DNA from: Nematostella vectensis
Lineage: Eukaryota > Cnidaria > Anthozoa > Actiniaria > Edwardsiidae
Length of the DNA stretch: 64,000 bases
Reading direction: 5' to 3'
Assembly: GCF_932526225.1 (NCBI RefSeq)
Contig: NC_064042.1
Span: 13,467,040 to 13,531,039 of the forward strand
The notes below the pieces were generated by a model. The model was not told where the DNA came from. It made no database searches and was given only the letters and a program-made list of their open reading frames with translations. Of this stretch, positions 1 to 11,740 are shown in pieces. The translations under genes were made by a program, and so were the position numbers. Within the stretch, counting starts at the first letter, position 1. The number at the start of each line of letters is the position of its first letter.

Positions 1-125
1 ACGTTTCGAGGTTACTATCTCTTCATCAGTGTCTATTGGCAGACCAATAAATAAAGATCAATCTTACAGACGTCTGTGAATTCATCTGTTTTAAGTGTTT
101 ATTACTATATATTTACTATATTCTA

Positions 126-440
126 TTCAAGAGCGGTTCAGCACTATTCGGGAGCTGCTCGGCACTATCTGGGAATTGTTCGGTATTATTCGGTTGTCGT
201 TTAGCACGTTTCTAGAGTTGCTCGGCACTTTTTGGGAGTGCTCCGGCTTCAGTCGGGTGTTGTTTGGCACTACTCGGAAGTGTTCTGGCACTATTCGGAA
301 GTGGTTCAGCACATTTTTGGAGTAGTTCAGCACTATTCGGGAGTCGCTCGAAACTATTCGGGAGTTGCTCGACACTATTCAGGAGTGGTCCGGCACTATT
401 CGGGAAAGGTCCGACACTATTCGCGAGTTGTCCTAATATT
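126..440. repeat. Degenerate ~21-bp minisatellite in a gene 1 intron
   Basis: About fifteen imperfect copies of a 21-base unit of the type GGCACTATTCGGAAGTGGTTC lie in the intron before the first collagen exon of the window. Because the unit is a multiple of three, several frames stay open across it on both strands, but these translations have no protein character. Confidence 0.85.
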
Positions 441-511
441 TGCTTATTTTGTACCGTTCGTGAATGTCTCCCGTTGTATCCATACTCCTGACACAAGCAT
501 TCATTTTCTAG

Positions 512-3500
512 GTGTCCCTGGCGATCGAGGACGTAATGGTGAAAACGGTCCCAAAGGACGGAGAGGACAAGAGGGCCCAGCAGGAGGACAGGGGGGTCCG
601 GGAGAGGAAGGCGCCCTTGGTCCCCCTGGACCGACAGGCGGGGAGGGGCTCCATGGACGCGACGGAAGACCTGGGCCGAGTGGAGACCCAGGCCCACCCG
701 GCACAGTTGGACCGAGAGGGAAGAAAGGTTTTCTTGGGGAGACTGGTATCACTGGTTAGTATGTTCTCACGAACTGACAGGCATTTCAAATTGAACAGCC
801 TTATTTGCTGCTTCTGGGCAACAAAATTCGACGTATGATTTCGCTGTGCCTAGCGGTCACCATTCAAATTGCGCAGAACGTAAAACGTATAGCTATGTTG
901 ATCTTTTAAGCCTGCTTTCCACATAGACGTCCTAATTGTACCAGTTGTCTTGTCTACACACCAGATATTATCAATTTTTCAGAATAATTCGTTGTTCTAT
1001 GGGGAGGGGGGATTGGGGACGATGGAGACCAGAGTTTCTCTTTAAGAGGTGACCTTTATTCTATGACTCCATCTAACCTTTAACCTTTTTGTTTTGTTCC
1101 AGGCTTGCCTGGCTTTCCTGGAAGGCAAGGTCGCCAAGGTGCTCCCGGCATATTTGGTGACAATGGCCCACGCGGTGGGAGGGGCTTGAGTGGAGAGCCC
1201 GGTTTCCCAGGTCGGCCTGGTCGGCGGGGACCAAGCGGGTCTGATGGTCCTTTGGGCCCCAAAGGCTCCCTTGGAGAGACAGGTGGTCGGGGTGGCCCCG
1301 GGCCTCGAGGACCTAAGGGAAGAGCAGGTAAACGTTCACTTATTCTAAAATTTACTGGCATGAAGAATGTTACCGAGTGTGTAGCGTTAGCGACTTAGCG
1401 GTAAGTCCATGCTGGAGCAATGAGCACGGCAGAAAGTGTTTCTATCTAACGCGCAATTGAGATTATTACGAAAATAAAACACTTTGTAATACAACGCTTG
1501 TTTGTTTTGTAAGAGAACCACTCGCGCTGGAAGGGCTATGGCTTATGTTTTTTAACAGGGTCTTTGTTTGTTTGTTTGTTTCGCTGGTTACAGACCGCCC
1601 GAAAGTATTGTATTTGCGTAATGTCGCCACGAAAGTACGACGAAAGACGCAATCAGAATCCGAGCTCGCGCCCCAAACAACGCAAGTGATAACCCCCCCC
1701 CCCCCCCCATTACAAAACAGACACACATGACACGTTGCATAAAGAAGTGGTTTATTTTCGTAAGTCACAGTCGTGCGTTAAATTGAAACACATTCTGCCG
1801 TGCTCCCTTGGCTAAGATGTAAAAAATGTTGATTCTATAAATTTAACTGGCCAAAACACCAAAGTATAGTGGACTATTTTATCGGTTGCCTGTTTTTTTT
1901 TTTCAGAATACTGTTTTCAAAGTTCTAGTATGTTGCTTTTCATCCATTTGTCGCATCGTATGATTTATTAATCATGTGTTAACCTATAAAAAATTCCTTC
2001 TGCTAACACAGAAAAAGGTTATAGAAGAAGTGTGACAAAGTGCTGAATAACGTTCGCGCATGCTGTGCGCTAGTTTTCTTAGCATCCGCCAAAATGTGAC
2101 AGTTCGCCGATAAAAAGGCGCCATTTCAAACCAGAGGCTGGTTCAACCGCGCCGCACTGGAACTTGTCTTGGGTTTTTCAGTACTTTCAGTGGGATACTA
2201 TTCCCCATTTCCTCACCCTCTTTATTTTGTTCTTCAGGTCGGGACGGTCCTGATGGTAACCCAGGCCCACGAGGAGATCTCGGGTCTGGCGGTCAACAGG
2301 GAGACCGTGGTGAAGCTTCTATCAATGCAGGAACCAAGGGCGAAAAGGGTGAACCTGGCGAAGCCGGCTTTCCTGGCCCTCAGGGTCCACCTGGGGAGAG
2401 AGGAGCGACAGGTGCGTACGCGGAGGATAAGGGGGTAGATCTGAGAAAGGGGCATGGGAAGTAAGGAGGGAATGGGGGTAGGTCTGAGAAAGGGGCACGG
2501 ACAGTAAGGAGAAAATGAGGGTAGATCAGAGAAAAGAGCACGGGAGTAAGGAGAGAATGAGGGTAGATCAGAGAAAGGGGTACGGGCAGTAAGTAGAGAA
2601 TGGGGCACGGACACGGGTAGTAAGGAGAGAATGGGGGTAGATCTGAGAAATGGGCACGGGTAGTAAGGTGAGAATGGGGGTAGATCTGAGAAAGGGGCAC
2701 GGGGAAGTAAGGAGAGAATGGGGTTAGTGAAAAGTGCCGCATTTGAGAGCTAAAAAATTGGCGAATAACGAGACCACACAGCGTTTTTGGTTATAGAATT
2801 TGACCTACATGGAATGGGTTATCTAATGATTCAGTTATTTTTTAATTTACTGTGAGAGGCCCCATTGATGGCCTTTTAAGCGCAAGGGGGAGTCGTTTTC
2901 GTGGGCCCTTAAATTTATTATTCATCGTTACAGGTCCCCCCGGAACAATTTCTGGCCCACCTGGTATCAGAGGAGATCCAGGCATACCGTCTGTGGTCAG
3001 AGGCCCCCCTGGCAAGCCTGGTCTTCCTGGTAACAAGGGTAAGGAAGGTCTTCCTGGGGATGATGGTGTTCCTGGACAACCTGGACTTCCAGGACCCCCT
3101 GGTGATGGCATTACAAAGGTAGGGAGACACATCGACATATATAGACGGTTGTTCCCTCCCGCCTTTGCGTCACGCGGCAAGACGAATGCGATTATAAGTA
3201 AAAAAAACGAACAATGTAGAACGATTATTAGCTTATCAGCCGCCTTAGTATTTTTGAAAACTTGCGAGGCAGATGTATTTCAATGTATGTTTCTGACTGG
3301 TTTGTCCAGTTTGAAACGTTTGTCCTGTTCCTGCTGTCCACAAAGATTTACGGCCGCCCTCCAGCCATTTGAGACTCTGTGAAGTAGTTCCCAATCATTC
3401 CCATTGCCTAATGGCAATTGAGCTTGCCGAAGCTGGTACTGTTTGCAGAGGGCTTAATTGTGATATTTGCTTCAGTGATTATTACACTCGTTTCTAGTCA

Positions 3501-6173
3501 GACGTGCACTCTGGTTATCAGGTTACAGCTGTTGTTTGGTGGTAGTCAATCATGACTTTTGAATTCTTCCAATCTGCCACAGCTTTAGATAGATCACAAC
3601 AAAAACAACATCAAGGTTGATCGCCTTCTTAGCTACTGTTACCAAGAAAATATCGATAAAAACAAAGCCAGCAATTGAATAAAGTTCGAATTGTTTCTTA
3701 GCTTTGCGTTGTTGTTGATTAAATGCGTACGTGCGTATGTATCTCTTGTCTGCTTTCTTGACGCCCTTTGGTGCTTTCGGCAATCTCTAATTGGTTAGCA
3801 GTCTAACAGCCTCCGTAACTGCGAAGTGGCTTCCGCCGTCAAAAACCATTGGCGACCCGGAAAAGAAAACAACAAGCTGCTCGTGTGACTGAAAACGAGG
3901 GTAATTGGGGTAGCCAAACTTTTTTGCAATCAGGTGAATTGGCCACGTAAGAGAGGCCGGCCCTTAGGTGGCCGCTGAATGTAGGTACTGCATAATGTAT
4001 TGTACTTAGTTTCCTAATCTTATTTTTTCAAAGGTCGGCTTTTACATCGTGAAACACAGTCAGACGACAACTCCACCGGAATGTCCGCCCACCTATGACA
4101 AGTTGTGGGATGGTTACAGTCTTCTCTACGTGCAAGGGCACGACGTGTCCCACGGTCAGGATCTTGGTCAAGCCGGCTCGTGTCTCAAACGATTCACCAC
4201 TATGCCCTACCTCTATTGTAATATCTTTGGCAAATGCAACTATGCTTCCAGAAACGACTACAGGTAATTACAGCGGGCTAGCCGATCCGCCCAAACAGCA
4301 TTGATTTATTATTGTTCACCTCAATATTAAATTACTACTTGATTTACCCAGAATGCATAACTTAGTTTTGTTTTCCATTTTTTCACATTGTTTTTCCGTC
4401 AATGAAGAACGTCAATGACAATATATGCGTATTTGTGTGTTTTTTAAAAGCTTGCTGTGAATTTAGAACGATAAGATCTTTCCCGGCCCTCAAAAAGGTT
4501 CGCACTTTAACCTTATTCTCCATCACACCCTAACAATCACCATCTCCTTAAATAACTGACACTCGACACTTGACTGATAATTAGGGTCTCCTTGCCCTTA
4601 ACCCTTCTTCCCATCACACCCTAACAGTCATCATATCCTTTCAGCTACTGGCTTTCCACCGATAACCAGGTTCCCCCTCTCCACCCTTCTCCCCATCACA
4701 CTCTAACAGCCATATCTCTTCAGCTACTGGCTTTCCACCGATAACAAGGTCTCCCTCTCCATCCCTCTCCCCATCACAACCTAACAGTCATCATATCCTT
4801 TTAGCTACTGGCTTTCAACCGATAACCAGATTCCCCCTCTCCACCCGTCTCCCGATCACACCCTAACAGTCATCATATCCTTTCAGCTACTGGCTTTCAA
4901 CCGATAACCAGGTCCCGATGATGCCCATTCAAGCGTCCGCGGTGGAGCCTTACATCTCTAGGTGCACGGTCTGTGAGTCACACGGTCCCGTCATGGCCGT
5001 CCACTCTCAAAGCACGACCTTACCAACGTGCCCAGGAGGCTGGAGTAGCTTGTGGAGCGGCTATAGTTTCCTTATGGTAAGTGGGGTCTTTGAACCCTTC
5101 TCGAGAACCTCCCAAATATAACCTCCTTCAGCTAACCAGTCATACATTTTCACTTTTAAGTTTCGGTTAGTATAAGTTCCTTGAATTCTTAGAGTCTTAG
5201 CGTGTATGTTAGAGTAGAAATCGACACTACGCGTAATGCAAATCAAAGACTGTTGAGGTCCGTTTTAGCTAACCTTGTTACAAATAAAACTGTGTCATAA
5301 ATATTCAAAAATAATCCATTCTCTCGGTTATAAAAGCAAAGGAATGAATTTCGAAGAGGGCACGAATCTCCGGTCTACGGTATTACGTCGTAGGGTAGAG
5401 TTTCTAGTGCCTGACTGGGGCTTATTCTATCAATCAGGATAGCTTCTAGCCATGTTACAGTTCATTGGACCTTGCCAACTTGCAGATGTGGAGTGCAGCA
5501 TTTTGTAACAAGAACTCTTGACATTAACCGCGTGTGTATTTTTGATTCGCAGCACACAGGCGCGGGAGGTAGTGGTACCGGCCAATCACTGGGCTCTTCC
5601 GGTTCCTGCTTAGAGAGCTTTAGGCCCAATCCCTTTATCGAGTGTCACGGCCGTGGCACTTGTCATTATTATGCTAACAAATACAGCTTCTGGCTCGCCA
5701 CCGTCAACACGCCATTCCAAACACAACAATCCGAGACGCTCAAAGCTGGCAATCTACTCAGCAGGGTCAGCCGCTGCCAGGTAAATTTTCAACGCGGGCG
5801 CTGTCGGGTTTTAGCCTGGTACCCGATTGCACCCTTCGCACTCTTGCCTTTTCTTTTTACTCGCAACACCCTTCGCCATCTTGAGGATAAGCTATGATGA
5901 GAGCGAGGGTATAGTTGGAGCGCGCTGCTAGATACGCGCCTAGAAATCCCTATTGTAACTTTACGGAATAAGCCCTTTTGGTGAAGCTAAGAAGTATGTC
6001 TTACGTAAATGCTTTTTTCATTGTAGGTTTGTATCCGTCTCTCACGTAAGAAGCGTCGTCAAGCTGCCGAAGCTCTTCCAGTTGCCCGAGCACAGCGCCT
6101 TAGCCGTTCAGCTGCTGTCAATCAAGACCAACATCTAGCTGCCGCGAAACAAGGACTACGGCAAGGCTCCTAA
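512..6173 (+). CDS. Collagen IV alpha chain gene 1, 3' part (8 exons; 5' end outside window)
   Basis: Type IV collagen chain of the basement membrane, a secreted trimeric network protein. The exons I can define are 512-754, 1103-1327, 2238-2411, 2934-3118, 4034-4263, 4887-5076, 5553-5780 and 6027-6173 (TAA stop 6171-6173). The first four are collagenous, 81, 75, 58 and 62 codons, and begin with split glycine codons (G|GN). The first two are perfect Gly-X-Y; the third and fourth have imperfections (a run around EASINAGT, and PSVV) as is usual in type IV. The fourth contains an RGD within IRGDPG. The last four exons encode the NC1 (C4) domain. All introns have GT donors and AG acceptors, and phases agree from exon to exon. 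The chain continues upstream of base 1, so signal peptide and 7S region are not visible. Identity as collagen IV is secure from NC1; which alpha chain it is cannot be told. Confidence 0.93.
2415..2725. repeat. ~43-bp minisatellite in gene 1 intron
   Basis: Tandem units built on GGGGGTAGATCTGAGAAAGG recur about every 43 bases just downstream of the donor at 2412. The same array is found after the chimeric exon in the second copy (47.36 kb onward), where a retrotransposon fragment splits it. Confidence 0.85.
4034..6050 (+). other. NC1 (collagen IV C4) domain, four exons, gene 1
   Basis: Exons 4034-4263, 4887-5076, 5553-5780 and the start of 6027-6173 encode two tandem C4 subdomains. Recognisable family signatures are [36 protein letters not shown]-like [66 protein letters not shown] and SRCQVC. 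I count 12 cysteines, the number expected for the six disulfides of this domain. By manual alignment the methionine in VPMMP and the lysine in TLKAG sit at the residues that form the sulfilimine (S=N) inter-trimer crosslink in other animals (Met93 and Lys/Hyl211). The domain drives chain selection and trimer-to-trimer assembly outside the cell. Confidence 0.93.
4641..4886 (+). repeat. Tandem copies of an NC1 exon's 3' splice site within the preceding intron
   Basis: The acceptor and first ~25 bases of the second NC1 exon (TTTCAG followed by CTACTGGCTTTC and ACCGATAACCAG) occur four times. The AG dinucleotides end at 4644, 4723, 4804 and 4886, a period of 79-82 bases. Only the last copy runs into the full exon. 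The others are decoy acceptors followed by a truncated exon start and a C/T-rich stretch. The second gene copy has only one decoy (AG ending at 51524) before the true site (51606). Confidence 0.85.
6027..6173 (+). CDS. Last exon of gene 1: end of NC1 plus basic C-terminal tail
   Basis: The acceptor is at 6025-6026 and the exon reads 48 codons to TAA. It supplies the final NC1 cysteine (VC) and then, instead of stopping a few residues later as vertebrate chains do, continues about 44 residues. The extension starts LSRKKRRQ, which includes a furin-type R-K-K-R site. The rest is rich in Ala, Arg and Gln ([23 protein letters not shown]), likely helical or disordered. The same 48 codons are preserved in the second copy (52750-52896). 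Confidence 0.88.
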   Translation, partial: VCIRLSRKKRRQAAEALPVARAQRLSRSAAVNQDQHLAAAKQGLRQGS

Positions 6174-6944
6174 CTCAACTCGGCACCATCTTCAGTCACA
6201 GTATAACGCGGAATTTTTCGCTAGAATTTTATCCAATTTTTATCGTTCCATCGCAGCTTGCCTTGCGATTACTTTCAAGACACAGGCGATGAATTGATGA
6301 ATTGCTCAAGGCTTTTATTTTGTAAAAAAAAAAAAATGCGCCGTCTTACACTTGTGATAAAAATGGCCCGAAAATTCCCTAGCAATGTGGCGCGCGTTTT
6401 CCCGCCCTTCGCTGATCCTGTGATGCTTTGGAAAAAAAAAAACCTGTCAGGACTATTTTGTAAATGTTTTACTCTTCTGGCTTTCACAATTTTAAGCGCT
6501 CTTTTAAATTTACGTTCAAGAGCATTAATATTTACGCTGTTCTACACTTTTCCTTTTCAAGCAACAAATGATAATTTATTGTGAAAAACTTTTTCAAGCG
6601 AAAGCACTTCCAGTAGCAGATAGTAATTTTTATTTAGCAGATACTTATCTTTAGTTATCTACAGTAAAGCGTTGAAAATAAGTTGCAAAAAAGCAGAAAA
6701 ATAAAAGACGAAAAATATTATAGGAAATTGTTACCTATATTAGTTTGGTGAATAATATATACCTAGCAAATGTATGTGTCGCACAAGTTTGTCTTTGTTA
6801 TTTTTGCTCCTAGAAATAGACTATTTAAATCGTTAAGGTTATTACCACTTTCAAATTGTTGATTTGTTGTTAATAAAATCATATCAAATCTTAGCTGTTT
6901 TTTTTTTTGTAAAAGTCTATATGTAAAGAATTGTTATTTTACAG

Positions 6945-6950
6945 AATAAA
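6945..6950 (+). terminator. Probable polyadenylation signal (AATAAA), gene 1
   Basis: AATAAA at 6945-6950 is followed by TGTTG and a T-rich run. Earlier AATAAA hexamers at 6700-6705 and 6872-6877 could also serve. The stretch 6174-6990 is A+T rich with no other gene visible and is best read as the 3' UTR. The matching signal in the second copy is at 53673-53678. Confidence 0.5.
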
Positions 6951-6996
6951 TGTTGTTTATAAAATAATATTCTGATTTTTTTTTTATTGTAAGCAG

Positions 6997-7158
6997 AATG
7001 AAAGCTTCCAGACAGACGGTATTGTGTTCAGATACGAATCAGATAAGCGCTGTTTGAACTGGTTTACAAAAACTACCCCTCGCGCAGGATTGTTTTATAG
7101 TGGCACGGTAAACGTCGGTCAATGCACTGGTACATTCGTGAAATGGCAGACGGCGTAA
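6997..7158 (+). CDS. Candidate 53-codon terminal exon of unknown identity
   Basis: A T-rich tract and AAGCAG (a tandem NAGNAG acceptor) at 6991-6996 precede an open frame of 53 codons ending in TAA (7156-7158). The translation has normal protein composition, for example NESFQTDGIVFRYESD, CLNWFTKT and VGQCTGTFVKWQ, with two cysteines and three aromatic clusters. I do not recognise the family. It is in phase with the preceding NC1 exon at 5553-5780 (both phase 0), so it could be an alternative last exon, or the remnant of another gene. The second copy (53727-53888) keeps the same frame with one silent and one Gly-to-Cys change. Expression is unproven. Confidence 0.4.
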   Translation, partial: NESFQTDGIVFRYESDKRCLNWFTKTTPRAGLFYSGTVNVGQCTGTFVKWQTA

Positions 7159-7179
7159 TGCAGAGGGAGATTCTATGGA

Positions 7180-8515
7180 ATGGGAATGATCCACTCGATC
7201 CCGAGAGGAGGGTCCTCTTTTGGTCATAGAGGGTCTTATATTGGGAGAGGCGTATCTTATTCCATTGGGAGAGAAGGACCTTATTCCATGGGGAGAGGAT
7301 CTTATTCTATGAAGAGAGGAGGATCGTATTGTAAGGCGAGAGGAGGATCTTATTCTATGTAAAGAGGATCTTATTCCATGGGGAGAGAGGGATCTTATTC
7401 TATGTAAATAGGATCTTATTCTATCAGGAGAGGAAGATCGTATTCTTTGTAAAGAGGATCTTATTCTATGTAAAACGGAGGATCGTATATATTCTATGTA
7501 TAGAGGATCATCTCATTCCATGGGCGGGAAGAGAAGAATATTCTATGAGGAGGGGAGGATCTAATTCTATGTAAAGATCTTATTCCATGGGGAGGGATCT
7601 TATTCTATGAAAATATGACCTTATTCTATCCGGAGAAGAGATCGTATTCTTTGTAAAGAGGATCTTATTCTATGCAAAGCGGAGGATCGTATTATATGTA
7701 TAGAGGATGATTTTATTCCATGAGGAGAGGATCTTATTCTATGAGGAGAGGAGGTTCGTATTATATGTAAAGAGGCGGATCTTATTCTATGTAAATAGGA
7801 TGATGTTATTCTATGGGGAGAGGATTTATATTATTCTATTGGGAAAGGAGGATCGTATTTTATGGTGAGAGGAGGATCTTATTCTATTGGGAGAAAAGCA
7901 TCGTATTTTATCGTGAGAGGAGGATCGTATTTTATGGTGAGGGGAGGATCTTATTCTATCGGGAGAGGAGGATCGTATTTTATGGTGAGAGGAGGATCTT
8001 ATTCTATCGGGAGAAAAGGATTGTATTTTATGGTGAGAGGAGGATCGTATTTTATGGTGAGAGGAGGATCTTATTCTATCGGGAGAGGAGGATCGTATTC
8101 TGTGGAGAGAGGAGGATCTTATTCTATCGGGAGAGGAGGATCGTATTTTATGGTGAGAGGAGGATCTTATTCTATCGGGAGAAAAGGATCGTATTTTATG
8201 GTGAGAGGAGGATCGTATTTTATGGTGAGAGGAGGATCTTATTCTATCGGGAGAAAAGGATCGTATTTTATGGTGAGAGGAGGATCGTATTTTATGGTGA
8301 GAGGAGGATCTTATTCTATCGGGAGAGGAGGATCGTATTCTGTGGAGAGAGGAGGATCTTATTCTATCGGGAGAGGAGGATCGTATTTTATGGTGAGAGG
8401 AGGATCTTATTCTATCGGGAGAGGAGGATCGTATTCTGTGGAGAGAGGAGGATCTTATCCTTTGGGGAGAGGAGGATCTTATTCTATGTTAAGAGGAGGA
8501 TCTTATACTTTTGGG
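7180..8515. repeat. 24-bp minisatellite, first copy
   Basis: Units of about 24 bases based on GGAGGATCTTATTCTATCGG are degenerate from 7180 to about 7850 and regular from there to 8515. As the unit is 3 x 8, the + strand stays open for 218 codons (7862-8518) as an octapeptide repeat RGGSYSIG, and for 239 codons in another frame. Two open frames at once argue for a satellite rather than a gene. The copy at 54.5 kb has roughly half as many units. Confidence 0.9.
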
Positions 8516-8519
8516 TGAG

Positions 8520-9975
8520 TGGGGTCTTATAATGTAACACCCACACAATACGTAAATTCTATTGTCATTTTATTCAAAATTATGTGCCTATGGTTACAAA
8601 ATTAGATATACAAACAGCACTTAACACTCAAATATTGACAACTTAAATTTCCTTGGACGCACACCTTTGAGGGCAGGGAAGTTATTGGCCAAGATTCATC
8701 TCTAGGCCAGGGGGATATCAATACATCTTTTTTTACAGTACAGCGGCCCTGTATAGCTGTATCTTGCCACGAAAAATCGATACTGCTGCATTTTTGGGTT
8801 CACAGACGTGAATAAATGTGGCAAAACAAAGACTCGCGCCAAGTGGAGATTATGTGCCCATGGTTACAAAATTAGTTGTAGTTCATACACTACCACACAT
8901 CATCAGAATACAGTTGTAATTCATCGGACGTTTAAAACATTTCAAGTACGAGCGCTTGATTATTAGTCATATTAAGCCAGTTACAATAAGCGCCTGATGT
9001 TTTCATGAATAGATCATTATTTTCTATAAATACATACAGGCTCTTTAGTACTAAAAACGCCTTTCCCATATCAGCGCCGACTTCTAGTCAACTAAAAACA
9101 TCAATGATACTGCATTATAATTAAATACCTATGTTTACAAAACTCAGTATCGATAAAACCAATAACCCAGCTTTACCAATTATAATATTATATACTAGAT
9201 CTTTTTTGATCAGCCTAGCTGCTTTATAAAAAAACTGCTACTGTTAAATATTTAGAAAACATTAAAATATGTCACACATTATTGGCTCTCATTGTTTCAC
9301 AACAAAACCCCGAAAAGGAGAGCCAATTGTTAAGCAAATTATAATCACATTTTTGCACAACTTCATTTCGATCCTTACCTAACATGAGTGAGTACTACCA
9401 TCCTACTTTTATTAATGGCGTTTAGCGTATAGTGCAGATTGATTCCTTTGCTATCCGAGTCGAGGGAACTACATCATAAGTTGCAGGTTTAGTTTACACA
9501 CGGAGTTCTAGTTTTCCACGAATGTTTGAAATTCTTTGATTTTTTTATTTAAATTCATCAAGGCCATGACCAGAGAACCGTAAAAACTAATGTGACATTA
9601 TTTAGGCTGACTTCTTACTTTTCTCAAATTGCGGGTTGTAGAGTTAACCGCTGTCAACTTGTTCCTTAGTCCCTTTTAACCTACTGCCCTCTAGTGTTAT
9701 TGTTACTATAGTCAGCGGCAAATAACAGCTGGAACAGGGAGGACGTCGAAGATGAAATTCCACCCTTCTTGTGGACCAAAGTCATGTCTGATTTTAGCTT
9801 TGCATTGGTCAGGTGGATGTACGGCAACCAGTCCCACATCAACTGAAATCGAACAACGTGTATACAGTTACAAAAATAGGCAGGTTACTGATAAGATACG
9901 TACGTTAATAGGTAGGGAGGGAGCAACTCTATGTACTTACATAAGTGGGTATGTAGGCTTCGGTCGGTTAGATGG
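8520..9975. other. Intergenic A+T-rich sequence, no gene seen
   Basis: No exon, RNA gene or element end could be supported here. The stretch is repeated at 54.91-61.09 kb, where a transposon is inserted at the position corresponding to about 9053. That makes this copy the empty site. A small open frame at 9752-9994 is present in both copies but runs into the 54-bp repeat and has no recognisable features. Confidence 0.6.
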
Positions 9976-11740
9976 GTGGGTATTTAGTCAGTAGGTATGT
10001 ATACCGTTTGCAGGAAGTCGGTTAGGTGTGTGGGTATAAAGTCAGCAGGTATGTATATGTAGTTTGCAGGAAGTCGGTTGAGTGTGTTGGTATGTAGTCA
10101 GTAGGTATGCATGTTGTTGGCAGGTAGTCGGTTAGGTGTGTGGGTATGTAGTCAGCAGGTATGTATGTAGTTGGCAGGAAGTCGGTTTGGTGTGTGGGTA
10201 TGTAGTCAGTAGGTATGTATGTAGTTGGCAGGAAGTCGGTTAAGTGTGTTGGTATGTAGTCAGTAGGTATGTATGTAGTTGGCAGGTAGTCGGTTAGATG
10301 TGTGGGTATGTAGTCAGTAGGTATGTATGTAGTTGGCAGGTAGTCGGTTAGATGTGTGGGTATGTAGTCAGTAGGTATGTATGTAGTTGGCAGGAAGTCG
10401 GTTTGGTGTGTGGGTATGTAGTCAGTAGGTATGTATGTAGTTGGCAGGTAGTCGGTTAGGTGTGTTGGTATGTAGTCAGTAGGTATGTATGTAGTTTGCA
10501 GGAAGTCGGTTGAGTGTGTTGGTATGTAGTCAGTAGGTATGTATGTAGTTGGCAGGAAGTCGGTTAGGTGTGTGGGTATGTAGTCAGTAGGCAGGTATGG
10601 AGTTGGCAGGTAGTCGGTTAAGTGTGTTGGTATGTAGTCAGTAGGTATGTATGTAGTTGGCAGGAAGTCGGTTAGGTGTGTGGGTATGTAGTCAGTAGGC
10701 AGGTATGGAGTTGGCAGGTAGTCGGTTAGGTGTGTGGGTATGTAGTCAGTAGGTATGTATGTAGTTGGCAGGAAGTCGGTTAGGTGTGTGGGTATGTGGT
10801 CAGTAGGTATGTATGGAGTTGGCAGGAAGTCGGTTAGGTGTGTTGGTATGTAGTCAGTAGGTATGTATGTAGTTGGCAGGAAGTCGGTTAGGTGTGTGGG
10901 TATGTAGTCAGTAGGTATGTATGTAGTTGGCAGGAAGTCGGTTAGGTGTGTGGGTATGTAGTCAGTAGGCAGGTATGTAGTTGGCAGGAAGTCGGTTAGG
11001 TGTGTGGGTATGTAGTCAGTAGGTATGTATGTAGTTGGCAGGTAGTCGGTTAGGTGTGTGGGTATGTAGTCAGTAGGTATGTATGTAGTTTGCAGGAAGT
11101 CGGTTGAGTGTGTTGGTATGTAGTCAGTAGGTATGTATGTAGTTGGCAGGAAGTCGGTTAGGTGTGTGGGTATGTAGTCAGTAGGTATGTATGTAGTTGG
11201 CAGGAAGTCGGTTAGGTGTGTGGGTATGTAGTCAGTAGGCAGGTATGGAGTTGGCAGGTAGTCGGTAAGGTGTGTGGGTATGTAGTCAGTAGGTATGTAT
11301 GTAGTTGGCAGGAAGTCGGTTAGGTGTGTGGGTATGTAGTCAGTAGGCAGGTATGTAGTTGGCAGGAAGTCGGTTAGGTGTGTGGGTATGTAGTCAGTAG
11401 GTATGTATGTAGTTGGCAGGTAGTCGGTTAGGTGTGTGGGTATGTAGTCAGTAGGCAGGTATGTAGTTGGCAGGAAGTCGGTTAGGTGTGTGGGTATGTA
11501 GTCAGTAGGTATGTATGTAGTTGGCAGGTAGTCGGTTAGGTGTGTGGGTATGTAGTCAGTAGGTATGTATGTAATTGATAGGAAGTCGGTTAGGTGTGTG
11601 GGTATGTAGTCAGTAGGTATGTATGTAGTTGGCAGGAAGTCGGTTAGGTGTGTGGGTATGTAGTCAGTAGGCAGGTATGTAGTTGGCAGGAAGTCGGTTA
11701 GGAAGTCGGTTAGGTTGGCAGGAAGTCGGTTAGATTATTC
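9975..11740. repeat. 54-bp minisatellite, first copy (about 32 units)
   Basis: Tandem units contain GTAGTCAGTAGGTATGTATG then TAGTTGGCAGGAAGTCGG and TTAGGTGTGTGGGTAT. Each is 54 bases with variants such as GGCAGGTATGGAG and TTGCAGGAAG. Variant units are interleaved in repeating patterns, suggesting higher-order duplications. It is related to the array at 61.09-63.04 kb. Confidence 0.95.

Noticed and set aside
9752-9994. 80-codon open frame before the 54-bp array, also at 60869
   Set aside because: It runs into the satellite, is shortened by a stop in the second copy and has no recognisable motif or splice context.
9975-11740. Regularly spaced repeats resembling a CRISPR array
   Set aside because: Units are contiguous with no unique spacers, and the context is animal DNA; this is a minisatellite.
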